The notes: generated by a model not told the origin, from the letters alone. Numbered from the stretch's first letter, positions 53,556 through 63,463 are shown. The stretch is 64,000 nt of DNA from Duganella sp. 1224 (GCF_013408245.1 NZ_JACBYS010000001.1:1364001-1428000); one strand, 5' to 3'. Program-made: numbers and translations.

Positions 53556-55481
53556 ATGTGTGCGATCGCCGGCATGTTTGATCTCTACCAGCAAAGCGAC
53601 ATCGACGCCGCCCTGCTGCAGCGCATGACCGATATCCAGCGCCATCGCGGCCCGGACCAGGGCGGCATGCACCGCGAACCGGGCATCGGCCTGGGCCACC
53701 GGCGCCTGTCGATCATCGACGTCGCCAGCGGCCAGCAGCCGGTGTTTAACGAGGACAACACCGTGGCCGTCGTCTACAACGGCGAAATCTACAACTTTGC
53801 CGCGCTGATGCGCGAGCTGCAACAATTCGGCCACCTGTTCCGTACCCGCTGCGACACCGAAGTCATCGTCCACGCGTGGGAACAATGGGGGCCGCGCTGC
53901 GTCGAGCATTTTCGCGGCATGTTCGCGTTTGCGCTGTGGGACCGGCGCCAGCGCAGCCTGTTTCTGGCGCGTGACCGGCTCGGCATCAAGCCGCTGCACT
54001 ACGCCGTGCTGGACAATGGCCAACTGATTTTCGCTTCAGAAATCAAGGCGCTGCTGGCGCACGGCCAATTGCGCCGCGACCTCGACCCGCTGGCCATCGA
54101 AGACTATTTCGCCTATGGCTATATTGCCGAGCCCCGCACCGTGTTCCGCCAGATCCGCAAGCTCGAACCGGGCCACACGCTGCTGGCGCGCCACGGCAGC
54201 GCGCCGGGTGCCAGCCGCCGCTACTGGGACGTGCCCTTCCAGCGCCACGCCATCATCAGCCAGGAGCACGCCGCCGACGAACTGCTGGCGCGGCTGCGCG
54301 AAGCCGTGCGCATCCGGCTGGTGGCCGAGGTGCCGCTGGGCGCCTTCCTGTCCGGCGGCGTCGACTCCAGCGCGGTGGTGGCGCTGATGGCGCAAACCAG
54401 CGACGCCCCGGTCAACACCTGCTCGATCAGCTTCGACGATGCCGCGTTCGACGAATCGCGCTACGCGGCAATGGTGGCCGAACGCTACCAGACCAACCAC
54501 CACAGCCAACGCGTCGCGCAGCACGACACCGACCTCATCGATCATCTCGCCACGCTGTACGACGAGCCGTTTGCCGATAGCTCCGCGCTGCCGACCTACC
54601 GCGTCTGCCAGCTGGCGCGCCAGCGCGTGACGGTGGCGCTATCCGGCGACGGCGGCGACGAGAACCTGGCCGGCTACCGCCGCTACCGCTGGCACCTGCA
54701 CGAGGAGCGCTGGCGCGCGCTGCTGCCCCTGCGCCTGCGCCAGCCGCTGTTTGGCACGCTCGGCCGGCTGTATCCCAAGGCCGACTGGGCGCCGCGGCCG
54801 TTGCGCGCCAAAAGCACGCTGCAAGCGCTGGCGCGCGACTCGGTAGCCGCCTATTTCCACGGCATCAGCATCATGAAGGACGAGATGCGCGCGCAACTGT
54901 TCAGCCCGGCGCTGCGGCGCGACCTTGGCGCCTACCACGCGGTGGACGTCCTGCGCCGGCATGCGGGCAACTGTCCGGCCGACGATCCGCTGTCGCTGGT
55001 GCAATACCTGGACCTGAAGACCTATTTGCCCGGCGACATCCTGACCAAAGTTGACCGTGCCAGCATGGCGCACGGCCTGGAAGTGCGCGTGCCGTTGCTC
55101 GACCATCCGCTGGTGGAGTGGATCTCCGGCCTGCCGCCCGAACTCAAGCTGCGCGGCGGCATCGGCAAATATCTGTTCAAGCAGGCGCTGGCCCCGCACT
55201 TGCCGGAAGAACTGCTGCACCGGCAGAAAATGGGATTTTCCGTGCCGCTGGCGGACTGGCTCCGCGGCCCGCTGCGCGCGCGCCTGCAGCGCAGTCTCGC
55301 CAGTCCGGTGCTGGCCGCCAGCGAAATGTTCAACATGGGCTACGTGCACCAACTGATGCAACAGCACCAGTCCGGCCTGCGCGACCATAGCGCGCCGCTG
55401 TGGTCGTTGCTGATGTTTGAATCGTTTCTGCGCCAGATGCAGCAAACGCCCGGTCACCATATCGAACAGCAGGCGGCATGA
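53556..55481 (+). CDS. XrtA-system asparagine synthase-like amidotransferase
   Basis: The 641-residue protein has a class II glutamine amidotransferase domain with Cys2 as nucleophile (MCAIAGMF, RHRGPDQGG, YNGEIYNF) and a synthetase domain with the PP-loop LSGGVDSS (265-272), SGDGGDENLAGY and LTKVDRASMAHGLEVRVPLLDH. It belongs to the exosortase A amidotransferase group (TIGR03108). It probably converts a uronic acid carboxylate on the polymer to an amide, which would fit the GlcNAcA/GalNAcA pathway upstream; this is inference. Confidence 0.94.
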   Translation: MCAIAGMFDLYQQSDIDAALLQRMTDIQRHRGPDQGGMHREPGIGLGHRRLSIIDVASGQQPVFNEDNTVAVVYNGEIYNFAALMRELQQFGHLFRTRCDTEVIVHAWEQWGPRCVEHFRGMFAFALWDRRQRSLFLARDRLGIKPLHYAVLDNGQLIFASEIKALLAHGQLRRDLDPLAIEDYFAYGYIAEPRTVFRQIRKLEPGHTLLARHGSAPGASRRYWDVPFQRHAIISQEHAADELLARLREAVRIRLVAEVPLGAFLSGGVDSSAVVALMAQTSDAPVNTCSISFDDAAFDESRYAAMVAERYQTNHHSQRVAQHDTDLIDHLATLYDEPFADSSALPTYRVCQLARQRVTVALSGDGGDENLAGYRRYRWHLHEERWRALLPLRLRQPLFGTLGRLYPKADWAPRPLRAKSTLQALARDSVAAYFHGISIMKDEMRAQLFSPALRRDLGAYHAVDVLRRHAGNCPADDPLSLVQYLDLKTYLPGDILTKVDRASMAHGLEVRVPLLDHPLVEWISGLPPELKLRGGIGKYLFKQALAPHLPEELLHRQKMGFSVPLADWLRGPLRARLQRSLASPVLAASEMFNMGYVHQLMQQHQSGLRDHSAPLWSLLMFESFLRQMQQTPGHHIEQQAA

Positions 55482-56689
55482 TGCGCATCCTGCACATCCT
55501 CGACCATTCAGCGCCGCTGCACAGCGGCTACACCTTCCGCACGCTGGCCATTCTCGGTCAGCAACGGCGCATGGGCTGGGACACGCTGCACCTGACCAGC
55601 GCCAAGCAGGGCTCGGCCGAAGCCGAACAGCAGGTCGACGGCTGGCATTTCTTCCGCACGCCGCCCGACCGGCGCTGGTGGGCACGGCTGCCGCTGCTGG
55701 GACAGTGGGCCATCATGACCGGCCTGACCCGCCGCCTGCGACAGATCGCCCAAGCCGCGCGGCCGCAGGTGCTGCACGCGCACTCGCCCGCGTTGAACGC
55801 CATCGCCGCGTTGCGCGTCGGCCGCATGCTGCACATTCCGGTGGTGTATGAAATCCGCGCCTTCTGGGAAGACGCCGCCGCCGACCATGGCACCAGCCGT
55901 GCCGGCGGCCTGCGTTACCGGCTGACCCGCGCGCTGGAAACCTACGCCTTGCGCCGCGTTGACGCCATCACCACCATCTGCAACGGTCTGCGCGACGACA
56001 TCATCGCGCGCGGCATTCCAGCGGTACGCGTCACCGTTGTCCCCAACGCCGTGGACAGCGGCCGCTTTCGCGCCGCGCCGCCCCCCAACCGCGTGCTGGC
56101 GCGCCGCCTCGGCGTGCATGGCAAAGTGGTGCTGGGCTTTATCGGCTCATTCTACGCCTACGAGGGCCTGGCGCTGCTGCTGCGGGCCATGCCGCGCATG
56201 CTGGCGGCGGCGCCATCGCTACAGCTGCTGCTGGTTGGCGGCGGTCCACAGGGCAGCGAGCTGCGAACGCTGGCGCAGCGCCTGAGCCTGGGCGACAAGG
56301 TCGTCTTCGCCGGCCGGGCGCCGCATGGGGAGATCGCCGAGTACTACAGCCTGATCGATATCCTGATCTACCCGCGCCTGCCGATGCGGCTGACCGAACT
56401 GGTCACGCCGCTGAAGCCACTCGAAGCGATGGCCCAGGGCCGCCTGGTGGTCGCCTCCGACGTAGGCGGACACCGCGAACTGATCGAACACGGCAAGACC
56501 GGCATACTGTTCAAAGCCGGCGATGCCGTCGCGCTGGCCGGCGAGGTATCGTCCCTGCTGGACAACACCGCCATGTGGCCGACGCTGCGCCGGCAAGCCC
56601 GCGCCTACATCGAAAGCGAACGCAGCTGGCAGCGCAGCGTGGCGCGCTACGCCGACGTCTACCAGCGCCTGCTGGCGCCCACGCCATGA
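55478..56689 (+). CDS. XrtA-system glycosyltransferase (TIGR04063-type)
   Basis: A GT4 glycosyltransferase of 403 residues with LHILDHSAPLHSGYTFRTLAIL at the start, the group's signature, IPVVYEIRAFWEDAAADHGT, VVPNAVDSGRF, GFIGSFYAYEGLALLLRA and LVTPLKPLEAMAQGRLVVASDVGGHRELI. ATGA overlaps tie it to the amidotransferase and to the fusion gene downstream. Confidence 0.93.
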   Translation: MMRILHILDHSAPLHSGYTFRTLAILGQQRRMGWDTLHLTSAKQGSAEAEQQVDGWHFFRTPPDRRWWARLPLLGQWAIMTGLTRRLRQIAQAARPQVLHAHSPALNAIAALRVGRMLHIPVVYEIRAFWEDAAADHGTSRAGGLRYRLTRALETYALRRVDAITTICNGLRDDIIARGIPAVRVTVVPNAVDSGRFRAAPPPNRVLARRLGVHGKVVLGFIGSFYAYEGLALLLRAMPRMLAAAPSLQLLLVGGGPQGSELRTLAQRLSLGDKVVFAGRAPHGEIAEYYSLIDILIYPRLPMRLTELVTPLKPLEAMAQGRLVVASDVGGHRELIEHGKTGILFKAGDAVALAGEVSSLLDNTAMWPTLRRQARAYIESERSWQRSVARYADVYQRLLAPTP

Positions 56690-59112
56690 ACGACATCCGC
56701 ATCGCGTTGATCGGCCCATTGCCGCCGCCGGCCGGTGGCATGGCCAATCAGACCGCGCAACTGGCGGCGCTGCTGCGCGAGGCCGGCGCCGATGTGGAAC
56801 TGGTTCAGGTCAACCCACCTTGGCGACCGGCCTGGGCGGCGCGGGTGCGTGGCGTGCGGGCGGGACTGCGCCTGCTGCCGTATCTGTGGCAGTTGTGGCG
56901 CGCCGCCGGGCGGGCGCAACTGCTGCACGTGATGGCCAATTCCGGCTGGTCCTGGCACCTGCACGCCGCGCCGGCCATCTGGATCGGACGGCTGCGCGGC
57001 ACCGGCGTGGTGGTCAACTACAGGGGCGGCGAGGCGCCGGCTTTTCTGGCGCGCAGCGCGTTGCTGGTGTGCTTCAGCCTGCGGCGCGCGCACGCGGTCA
57101 TCGTGCCGTCTGCTTATCTCGCGCGGGTATTTGGCGCTTATGGTATCAGCGTGCAAATTGTACCCAACATCGTCAATCTGGCGCGATTTCGCCCTGCCGA
57201 GCGGACGGCCGGGCAGGCGCGCATCCTCGTGACCCGGCATCTGGAAGCGCTCTACGACCACGCCACGGCGCTGCGCGCCTTCACGCTGGTACGCCAGTGC
57301 CTGCCACACGCCAGCCTGACCATCTGCGGCGAAGGCCCGGAGCTAGAGCGGCTGCGCCAACTGACCGCAGACCTGCGGCAGCAGCATGCCGTTCGCTTCG
57401 CCGGCAAGATCGACAACGCTTCCATGCCAGCGTATTACCAGCGGGCAGATCTGGCGCTCAACCCCAGCCTGGCCGACAATTCGCCGAATTCCGTGCTGGA
57501 AGCCTGGGCCAGCGGCGTGCCGGTGGTCAGCACCGCCGTCGGCGGCGTGCCGGACCTGATCCGCGCCGACGTTGACGGCCTGCTGGCGCCGCCGGGCGAC
57601 GCGCACGGCATGGCCAGCGCCATGCTGGCTGTGCTGGAAGACCACGCGCTGGCGCAACGTCTGGCCGCAAACGGCCTGGCCGGCGCCCAGCGTTTCAGTT
57701 GGCAAAACGTGCGGCCCCGATTGTTTGCGCAATACAGGCGGGTGCTGCGGCGACCGCGGCAGTCTGCCTACACGGCGCTGGTTTCCACACTGCTGTTTCC
57801 GCTGCACGAATGGGTCAAGCGCCACCACAGCGTGGCGCTACGGCAGGCGATGGAGGCCAGCCAGTGGTGGTCGCCCGGCCAGATCGCAAGCCTGCAACTG
57901 GCGCGCCTGCGCGAACTGCTGTTGTACGCCTCTGAGCACGTGCCCTACTACCGTCAACTGTATGCCCGCATCGGCTTCGATGCCACCCGCGTGCAGGACC
58001 TGCGCGACCTGCGCGCGTTACCCATTCTGCGCAAGTCGCACATCAACGATCACCGCGACGACTTCCGCTCGGATACCGCCACACGCCTGCAGCGTTTTAC
58101 CACGGGCGGCTCCAGTGGCGAGCCGCTGATCTTCTACCTCGGCAAGCAGCGCGTCAGCCATGACGTGGCGGCGAAATGGCGCGCCACCCGCTGGTGGGGC
58201 GTGGACATCGGCGACCGCGAGGCGGTGCTGTGGGGCTCGCCGATCGAACTGCATGCGCAAGACCTGTGGCGCGCCCGCCGCGACCGGCTCTTGCGCAGCG
58301 ACCTGCTGCCCGCCTTCGACCTGTCGCCAACCCGGCTGGACGATTACCTGGCGCGCCTGCAACGGCAGCGCCCGGCGATGCTGTTCGGCTACCCATCCGT
58401 GATGTGCCTGCTGGTGCAGCACGCGCAATCGCGCCACATCACGCTGGACCGGCTGGGTGTGAAAGTGGTGTTTGTCACCGCCGAGCGCCTGTACGAGGAC
58501 CAGCGCGCCCAGTTAAGCAGCGCCTTCGCCGCGCCGGTTGCCAACGGCTACGGCGGGCGCGACGCCGGCTTCATCGCGCACGAATGCCCGGAAGGCGGCA
58601 TGCACATCACCGCCGAAGACGTTATCGTCGAAATCCTGGACACGCACGGCCAACCGGTGCCGCCGGGCGACAGCGGCGCCATCGTCATTACCCACCTGGC
58701 CAGCCGCGATTTTCCCTTTATCCGCTACGCCACCGGCGACATCGGCGCCCTCGATCCCCGCCCCTGCCCCTGCGGGCGCGGCCTGCCGCTGCTGCAACGG
58801 GTGGAAGGCCGCGTGACCGATTTCGTGGTGGCCCGCGACGGCACCGTGATGCACGGCCTGGCGCTGATCTACATCCTGCGCGATCTGCCACAAGTGCGCG
58901 CCTTCAAAATCATCCAGGAAACGCTGGACTGCACCCGCGTGCTGTTGGTGAGCGTGGATGGGTTGCCGGCGCCGCTGCGCCTGAGCATCGTGACGCAGTT
59001 CCGCGCGCGGCTGGGCGCGACGGTTGATATCGTCATCGAGGAAGTGGCGGCGATCCCGACAGAAGCGTCCGGCAAGCATCGCTACGTCATCAGCAAAGTT
59101 GCGACGCACTGA
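56686..59112 (+). CDS. Fusion of GT4 glycosyltransferase and CapK/PaaK-type adenylate-forming domain
   Basis: One uninterrupted 808-residue reading frame joins two enzymes. Residues 1-355 are a GT4 glycosyltransferase (LIGPLPPPAGGMANQTAQLA, PNIVNLARF, NPSLADNSPNSVLEAWASGVP). Residues about 365-808 match the phenylacetate-CoA ligase/CapK family: WWSPGQIASLQLARLRELLLYASEHVPYY, ATP loop TTGGSSGEP (near 472), GYPSVM, NGYGGRDAGFIAHEC and YATGDIGALDP. In capsule loci CapK-like proteins are normally separate genes. The fusion suggests that a sugar transfer and an acyl- or aminoacyl-adenylate step are coupled. Substrates are unknown. The start overlaps the preceding stop (ATGA). Confidence 0.9.
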   Translation: MNDIRIALIGPLPPPAGGMANQTAQLAALLREAGADVELVQVNPPWRPAWAARVRGVRAGLRLLPYLWQLWRAAGRAQLLHVMANSGWSWHLHAAPAIWIGRLRGTGVVVNYRGGEAPAFLARSALLVCFSLRRAHAVIVPSAYLARVFGAYGISVQIVPNIVNLARFRPAERTAGQARILVTRHLEALYDHATALRAFTLVRQCLPHASLTICGEGPELERLRQLTADLRQQHAVRFAGKIDNASMPAYYQRADLALNPSLADNSPNSVLEAWASGVPVVSTAVGGVPDLIRADVDGLLAPPGDAHGMASAMLAVLEDHALAQRLAANGLAGAQRFSWQNVRPRLFAQYRRVLRRPRQSAYTALVSTLLFPLHEWVKRHHSVALRQAMEASQWWSPGQIASLQLARLRELLLYASEHVPYYRQLYARIGFDATRVQDLRDLRALPILRKSHINDHRDDFRSDTATRLQRFTTGGSSGEPLIFYLGKQRVSHDVAAKWRATRWWGVDIGDREAVLWGSPIELHAQDLWRARRDRLLRSDLLPAFDLSPTRLDDYLARLQRQRPAMLFGYPSVMCLLVQHAQSRHITLDRLGVKVVFVTAERLYEDQRAQLSSAFAAPVANGYGGRDAGFIAHECPEGGMHITAEDVIVEILDTHGQPVPPGDSGAIVITHLASRDFPFIRYATGDIGALDPRPCPCGRGLPLLQRVEGRVTDFVVARDGTVMHGLALIYILRDLPQVRAFKIIQETLDCTRVLLVSVDGLPAPLRLSIVTQFRARLGATVDIVIEEVAAIPTEASGKHRYVISKVATH

Positions 59113-59121
59113 GGACCAACC

Positions 59122-59859
59122 ATGGCCATGCTGCTCCATTCCCTGACGCTGGCGTTGCTGCTGTACACCCTGTACAAGCTGCGCAAGGCGCATTTGCTGC
59201 TGTTCGGCCTGCGCGACCAGGCGCGACAGGACAGCGTCACCCAATTCCGCCAGCTCGAAGCGCTGCAAGGGCTGTATGTCGAGCTGAAACTGAAAGCCAG
59301 CCTGCCCGCCACCCGCGACTGGGCCGCATCGCCGGATTTTCTGCTGCAGGTGGCGCGTCACGCGCGCATGGCGCGGCCGCTGTGCGTGGTGGAATGCAGC
59401 AGCGGGACATCAACGCTGGTGTTGGCGCGTTGCATGCAACTGAACGGCGCCGGCAAGGTGCTGAGCCTGGAGCACGATCCGCACTACGCCGAGCTAACGC
59501 GGCAGCAACTGCGCCACCATGGCTTGCAGGATTGGGCGCGCGTACTGGATGCGCCGCTGGTGCCGCACCAGCTTTCCGGCGAGCCATGGCCGTGGTACGA
59601 CATCGGCGCCCTGCCGGAAACAGGCATTGACATGCTGGTCATTGACGGTCCGCCGCAATTCACGCGGGCGCTCGCGCGGTATCCCGCCGGGCCGCTGTTG
59701 TTTCCGCGGCTGGCCGTCGACGCCGCCATTTTCCTGGACGACGCGGCGCGCAGCGACGAAACCGCCATCGTGCAGCGCTGGCAGCGGGAATTTGCGGCGT
59801 TGAAGCTGTCCTCGCGCGTGTGCGAGAAAGGTTGCGCGGTGCTGGTCAACGCTGCCTGA
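59122..59859 (+). CDS. Membrane-anchored SAM-dependent methyltransferase-like protein
   Basis: The 245-residue protein has one N-terminal membrane span (LLHSLTLALLLYTLYKL) then a Rossmann-type methyltransferase domain: VVECSSGTSTLVLARCM (motif I, about 89-105), VLSLEHDPHYAELTRQQL (acidic residue of motif II) and MLVIDGPPQF (about 172-181). It resembles the Methyltransf_24 group. It probably methylates a polysaccharide precursor at the membrane. GAGGAC precedes ATG 59122; an in-frame ATG lies at 59128. Its 3' end overlaps the convergent SGNH-like gene by 14 bases. Confidence 0.8.
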   Translation: MAMLLHSLTLALLLYTLYKLRKAHLLLFGLRDQARQDSVTQFRQLEALQGLYVELKLKASLPATRDWAASPDFLLQVARHARMARPLCVVECSSGTSTLVLARCMQLNGAGKVLSLEHDPHYAELTRQQLRHHGLQDWARVLDAPLVPHQLSGEPWPWYDIGALPETGIDMLVIDGPPQFTRALARYPAGPLLFPRLAVDAAIFLDDAARSDETAIVQRWQREFAALKLSSRVCEKGCAVLVNAA

Positions 59860-61000
59860 CCAGCGCAGTTTCCACCGGATGCAACTGGTGATAGCGGTCG
59901 CGCGCGGCACGTTGCGCGGCCTGATGCGGCGCCAGCGTGGCGGGCGTCAGCTCGACGCCAAAGTCGCCATCGCCAAACAGGCGCGCCAGTATCATCTCGC
60001 CAACGCGCGTGCGGTAGTGCGAGGTTTCCCAATAATTCAGCATCTCGTGCTTGCCACTGACTTGCGGCGGCGGCTCGGTCGTCACGGCGTTAAAGCCGGA
60101 AAAGTCGAACACGCGTACATCGCAGCCCTGGCGACGCTGCCGGTCGGCCAGCGCTGCCAGCCGCGCCTGCCACGCCTCCAGCGCCGCCCATTTTCCGGCC
60201 CAGTACAGCGCATCGCTGGTCATCGCATGGGTGGGATTGACGTACAAGCGCAGGCGGACGCCAGCACGGCACACGCTGACCACGCGGATCGTCAACTCGC
60301 GCATCGCGTCCTCGGTGGGCCCGGCGCCGCGCGCAAAATCCCTGACGCGCGGCACGATGGCGGCGGCGGTGCCACCCAGGCTGTCGATGCGGTCTTGTAC
60401 GCAGCGGCCATCGCGCTGGCCGTACAACGCCAGGCTGGACTGGCAAATATGGCCGAATGTGCCACGCAGCACGCGCATGGAATCCAGCGTCATGTCCACG
60501 CTGAGGGCGCGTTTCAGGTTGATCAGGCCGCGGCGGACCAGATAATAGCGGTCGGCCGCCACCAACGCGCGGTCAAAATCGGTATTGCCGATTTCCATGG
60601 AAAATGACGGCGCGTCGATGCCCCACACCACCGTGCGCAGCGGACTGACGGCGGCGGCGTGGCGCAACATCGCGGCCGCGTCGCCCAGCGAGGCGCCCGA
60701 CAGCGCGGCATTGAACACACGCTGCGGTCCAAACACGGCCGTCCGCACCGGCAAGCCCAGCTCGGTGCGAGAATTGCCGATGTACAGCACCTGCGGCCGA
60801 AACCGCGCCAGCGCGTAGGTCTTGCCCCACGGGCTGAGCTTTTCGCGCCCGGGCAACAGGCGCAGCAGGTGCGCGGTATCCCACTGGTGTATCAGGTACG
60901 GGTCCACGTAATAATTCAGCGCCGCCACCGCGCCGGTCACGCTGAGGCCGATGCCGCAGAACACGAGGACATAGCGGCGCCATGCGGCTTGGGTGGCCAT
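59846..61000 (-). CDS. SGNH/AlgJ-like periplasmic O-acetyltransferase partner of the MBOAT protein
   Basis: A 384-residue protein with one N-terminal membrane anchor (VLVFCGIGLSVTGAVAALNYY) and a periplasmic SGNH-like domain: YIGNSRTELGL carrying the candidate nucleophile S77, VVWGIDAPSF (about 124-133) and, near the end, YWETSHYRTRVG with E325 and H328 where relatives usually have Asp-x-x-His. Such proteins take acetyl groups from an MBOAT partner, and the MBOAT gene lies immediately upstream, two bases from this ATG. The aspartate-to-glutamate change is worth noting. Confidence 0.72.
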   Translation of the reverse strand: MATQAAWRRYVLVFCGIGLSVTGAVAALNYYVDPYLIHQWDTAHLLRLLPGREKLSPWGKTYALARFRPQVLYIGNSRTELGLPVRTAVFGPQRVFNAALSGASLGDAAAMLRHAAAVSPLRTVVWGIDAPSFSMEIGNTDFDRALVAADRYYLVRRGLINLKRALSVDMTLDSMRVLRGTFGHICQSSLALYGQRDGRCVQDRIDSLGGTAAAIVPRVRDFARGAGPTEDAMRELTIRVVSVCRAGVRLRLYVNPTHAMTSDALYWAGKWAALEAWQARLAALADRQRRQGCDVRVFDFSGFNAVTTEPPPQVSGKHEMLNYWETSHYRTRVGEMILARLFGDGDFGVELTPATLAPHQAAQRAARDRYHQLHPVETALVRQR

Positions 61001-61002
61001 GA

Positions 61003-62406
61003 TCAGAACTGGAAGTAAAGGAATTCGCTGACCTTGTTCATATTGAACAGGCAGCAAAGAAACACCGTGGCCGTGACCGCGCTGCGCCAGACCGCCGGCG
61101 TCCAGCGCATCGACAATCCGAACAGTTGCTGCGTATTCGGCGCGTAAAACGCTAGCACCATCGCCACCAGCAGCGTCGGCAGCGCCGGACCGCCGGCGTC
61201 GATCCAGCGGATGCCGTCAAATGCCGGATGCCAGCCCAGCGCTGCCAATTGCGGCGCCAGGCCAGACAGGCCGCGCGGCAACGACACGCCATTGGCGCCG
61301 GCCAGCCCCTGCAGCACTTCGCCGGCGGTCGCCAGATCCGGCGCGCGGAACACCACCCAGGCCACCATGACCGCCAGCAGCGTCAGCCAGCGTCCCCACC
61401 AGCGCGGCGCGGACGCACGCGTCAGCGCCTGCCAACCGTGCTGGATCACCAGGTAGGCGCCGTGCAGCGCGCCCCAGGCCACGAACGTCCAGCCGGCGCC
61501 ATGCCACAGGCCGCCCAGCAGCATGGTCAGCATCAGGTTGCGGTAGCGGCACAGGGGGCCGTGGCGGTTGCCGCCGAGCGGCACGTACAGGTAGTCGCGC
61601 AGGAAACGCGACAAGCTCATGTGCCACCGCCGCCAGAAGTCGCTGATGTTGGCCGCCTTGTACGGTGAATCGAAATTCAGCGGCAGCCGCACACCAAACA
61701 GCCGCGACAGGCCGATTGCCATGTCCGAGTAGCCGGAAAAATCGAAATACAACTGGAAAGTGTAGCCCAACGTACCAATCCACGCCTCCAGCCACTGTGG
61801 CTGCGCGTGAGGCGTGAAAACCGGCCCCACCAGCACCGAGATGGGATCGGCCAGCAGCACCTTCTTGGCCAATCCGACGACAAAAATCGACAAGCCAATT
61901 GCCACGTCGGCCATGTCCAGGCGCGCCGGCCGGTCGAATTGCGGCATCATTTCCTTGTGATGCAGCACCGGGCCAGCAATCAGATGCGGAAAATAGCTGA
62001 CAAACAGCGTGTAATGCACCAGCCGGTACTCGCCGTTGCCGCCACGATGGCAGTCGACCAGGTAAGCGATCTGCGTGAAGGTAAAAAACGAGATGCCAAC
62101 CGGCAGGATGATGTCCCAGCCCGGCCCCGGCAGGAAGAAATTGGCGTATTTGTAGTAGGCCAGCAAAGCCAGATTGACCACCACGCCGAACACGAGCAAG
62201 CGCCGATGCCGCGCGCACCAATAGTTGAACAAAATCGAGCCGAGCAGCAGTGGCAGGTAGCGCGTATCCGCGTAGCCATAGAAAAACAGCGACGCCAGCG
62301 CCAGCCAGCCGGCGATCCACGCTGGGCGCCAGCGCAGCAGCACGAAGTACCCCGCCAGCACCACCGGCAGATAGAGAAACAGAAAGCTGAACGAGTTAAA
62401 CAGCAT
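61003..62406 (-). CDS. MBOAT-family O-acyltransferase (AlgI/PatA-like)
   Basis: A multispanning membrane protein of 467 residues that moves acetyl groups across the inner membrane for polysaccharide O-acetylation. Typical MBOAT motifs: LFNSFSFLFLYLPVVL at the start, PVGISFFTFTQIAYLVD, YFDFSGYSDMAIGLSRLFG, H262 in FWRRWHMSLSRFLRDYLYVPLGG and H302 in GGLWHGAGWTFV. Its first 11 bases overlap the preceding glycosyltransferase gene. Confidence 0.95.
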   Translation of the reverse strand: MLFNSFSFLFLYLPVVLAGYFVLLRWRPAWIAGWLALASLFFYGYADTRYLPLLLGSILFNYWCARHRRLLVFGVVVNLALLAYYKYANFFLPGPGWDIILPVGISFFTFTQIAYLVDCHRGGNGEYRLVHYTLFVSYFPHLIAGPVLHHKEMMPQFDRPARLDMADVAIGLSIFVVGLAKKVLLADPISVLVGPVFTPHAQPQWLEAWIGTLGYTFQLYFDFSGYSDMAIGLSRLFGVRLPLNFDSPYKAANISDFWRRWHMSLSRFLRDYLYVPLGGNRHGPLCRYRNLMLTMLLGGLWHGAGWTFVAWGALHGAYLVIQHGWQALTRASAPRWWGRWLTLLAVMVAWVVFRAPDLATAGEVLQGLAGANGVSLPRGLSGLAPQLAALGWHPAFDGIRWIDAGGPALPTLLVAMVLAFYAPNTQQLFGLSMRWTPAVWRSAVTATVFLCCLFNMNKVSEFLYFQF

Positions 62407-63463
62407 CGGCCTGGCCTCGCTGCCTGCGCTCGTGCAACTGTTGATAGCAGTCGGCGATTTTCAGCGCCACGCGCCGCCAGGTGAACGCGCGCACCAGCGC
62501 GCTGACGGCGGCCCGGTCCGGCGGCAAGGCGATCAGCTGCTGAACCGCTTCGCACAGCGATGCCGTATCATTCCAGCGCAGCTGCCTGAGCGCGAAAGCG
62601 CTGTCCGGCAGGATGAGCGCGCTCTCCTCGGTCATGACGACCGGCGTGCCGGCAGCCAGCGCCTCCAGCACGCACAGTGGAAACACCTCGCCCTGGCTGG
62701 GCAAGGCAACGACCGACGCGGCCGCATACGCGCTGGCCAGCAAGGGGTCATGATGTTCCAGCTGCCCCAGCCACCGCACTTTGGGCGAGGCGAGCAGTTT
62801 TTGGAGATAGCCCTCGTGCTGCCGCTGCGCCCGGCCGATCAGCACCACCGGCAGCGCCTGCCGCGCCAGCGCTTGCACCAGGCCCAACTGGTTTTTATAC
62901 GGCGAGATTGCGCCGACCATCAGCACGAATGGCCCATCAAGCCCGGTATGGCGCCGGAACAGCGCGCCGTCGGCGTGGAAGAAATGCGCTGCGATACCAT
63001 TGGGCAGCAATTGTATGCGTCCCGTTTCGACCTTGAATCCCCCCACCAACGCCTGCTGCTCTGCCGGCCCCAGCGCCACGACGATCTGCGCCAGCTGGAG
63101 GGCACGCTTGATCTGCGCATAGCTGGTCTGCACATTCCATTGCGTCAGCCGCCCGGTCAGCCGTTCGGCAAGGCGCGCGCGCAAACCGAGGCGACGGTTC
63201 CATCCCGGCGACAGCAAGGCCGACAGCACCACCGGCACGCCGATCTCATGCGCCAGTTCCACCGCACGGTAGTTGCCATTGATGGCGGAAAAAACGTGGA
63301 TGACATCGTAGCTATCGAGGCGCTGATGGTTGGTGTCCACCAGCTCCACTTGCAGCGACGGCAGGTTCAGCTCGCGCAGCGCGTCGATGGTGGCGCGCAC
63401 TTGTACCTGCAGGCCGCCCTCGCGCTGAAACAACATCGGATACGATAAGATGCCAACACGCAT
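62396..63463 (-). CDS. Glycosyltransferase family 4 protein
   Basis: A GT4 glycosyltransferase of 355 residues. VGILSYPMLFQREGGLQVQV is the acceptor-side N-terminus; LLPNGIAAHFFHAD, LMVGAISPYKNQLGLVQAL and LPSQGEVFPLCVLEALAAGTPVVMTEESAL form the donor site with the E-x7-E motif. It follows the flippase gene by 10 bases and overlaps the MBOAT gene by 11. Confidence 0.9.
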   Translation of the reverse strand: MRVGILSYPMLFQREGGLQVQVRATIDALRELNLPSLQVELVDTNHQRLDSYDVIHVFSAINGNYRAVELAHEIGVPVVLSALLSPGWNRRLGLRARLAERLTGRLTQWNVQTSYAQIKRALQLAQIVVALGPAEQQALVGGFKVETGRIQLLPNGIAAHFFHADGALFRRHTGLDGPFVLMVGAISPYKNQLGLVQALARQALPVVLIGRAQRQHEGYLQKLLASPKVRWLGQLEHHDPLLASAYAAASVVALPSQGEVFPLCVLEALAAGTPVVMTEESALILPDSAFALRQLRWNDTASLCEAVQQLIALPPDRAAVSALVRAFTWRRVALKIADCYQQLHERRQRGQADAV

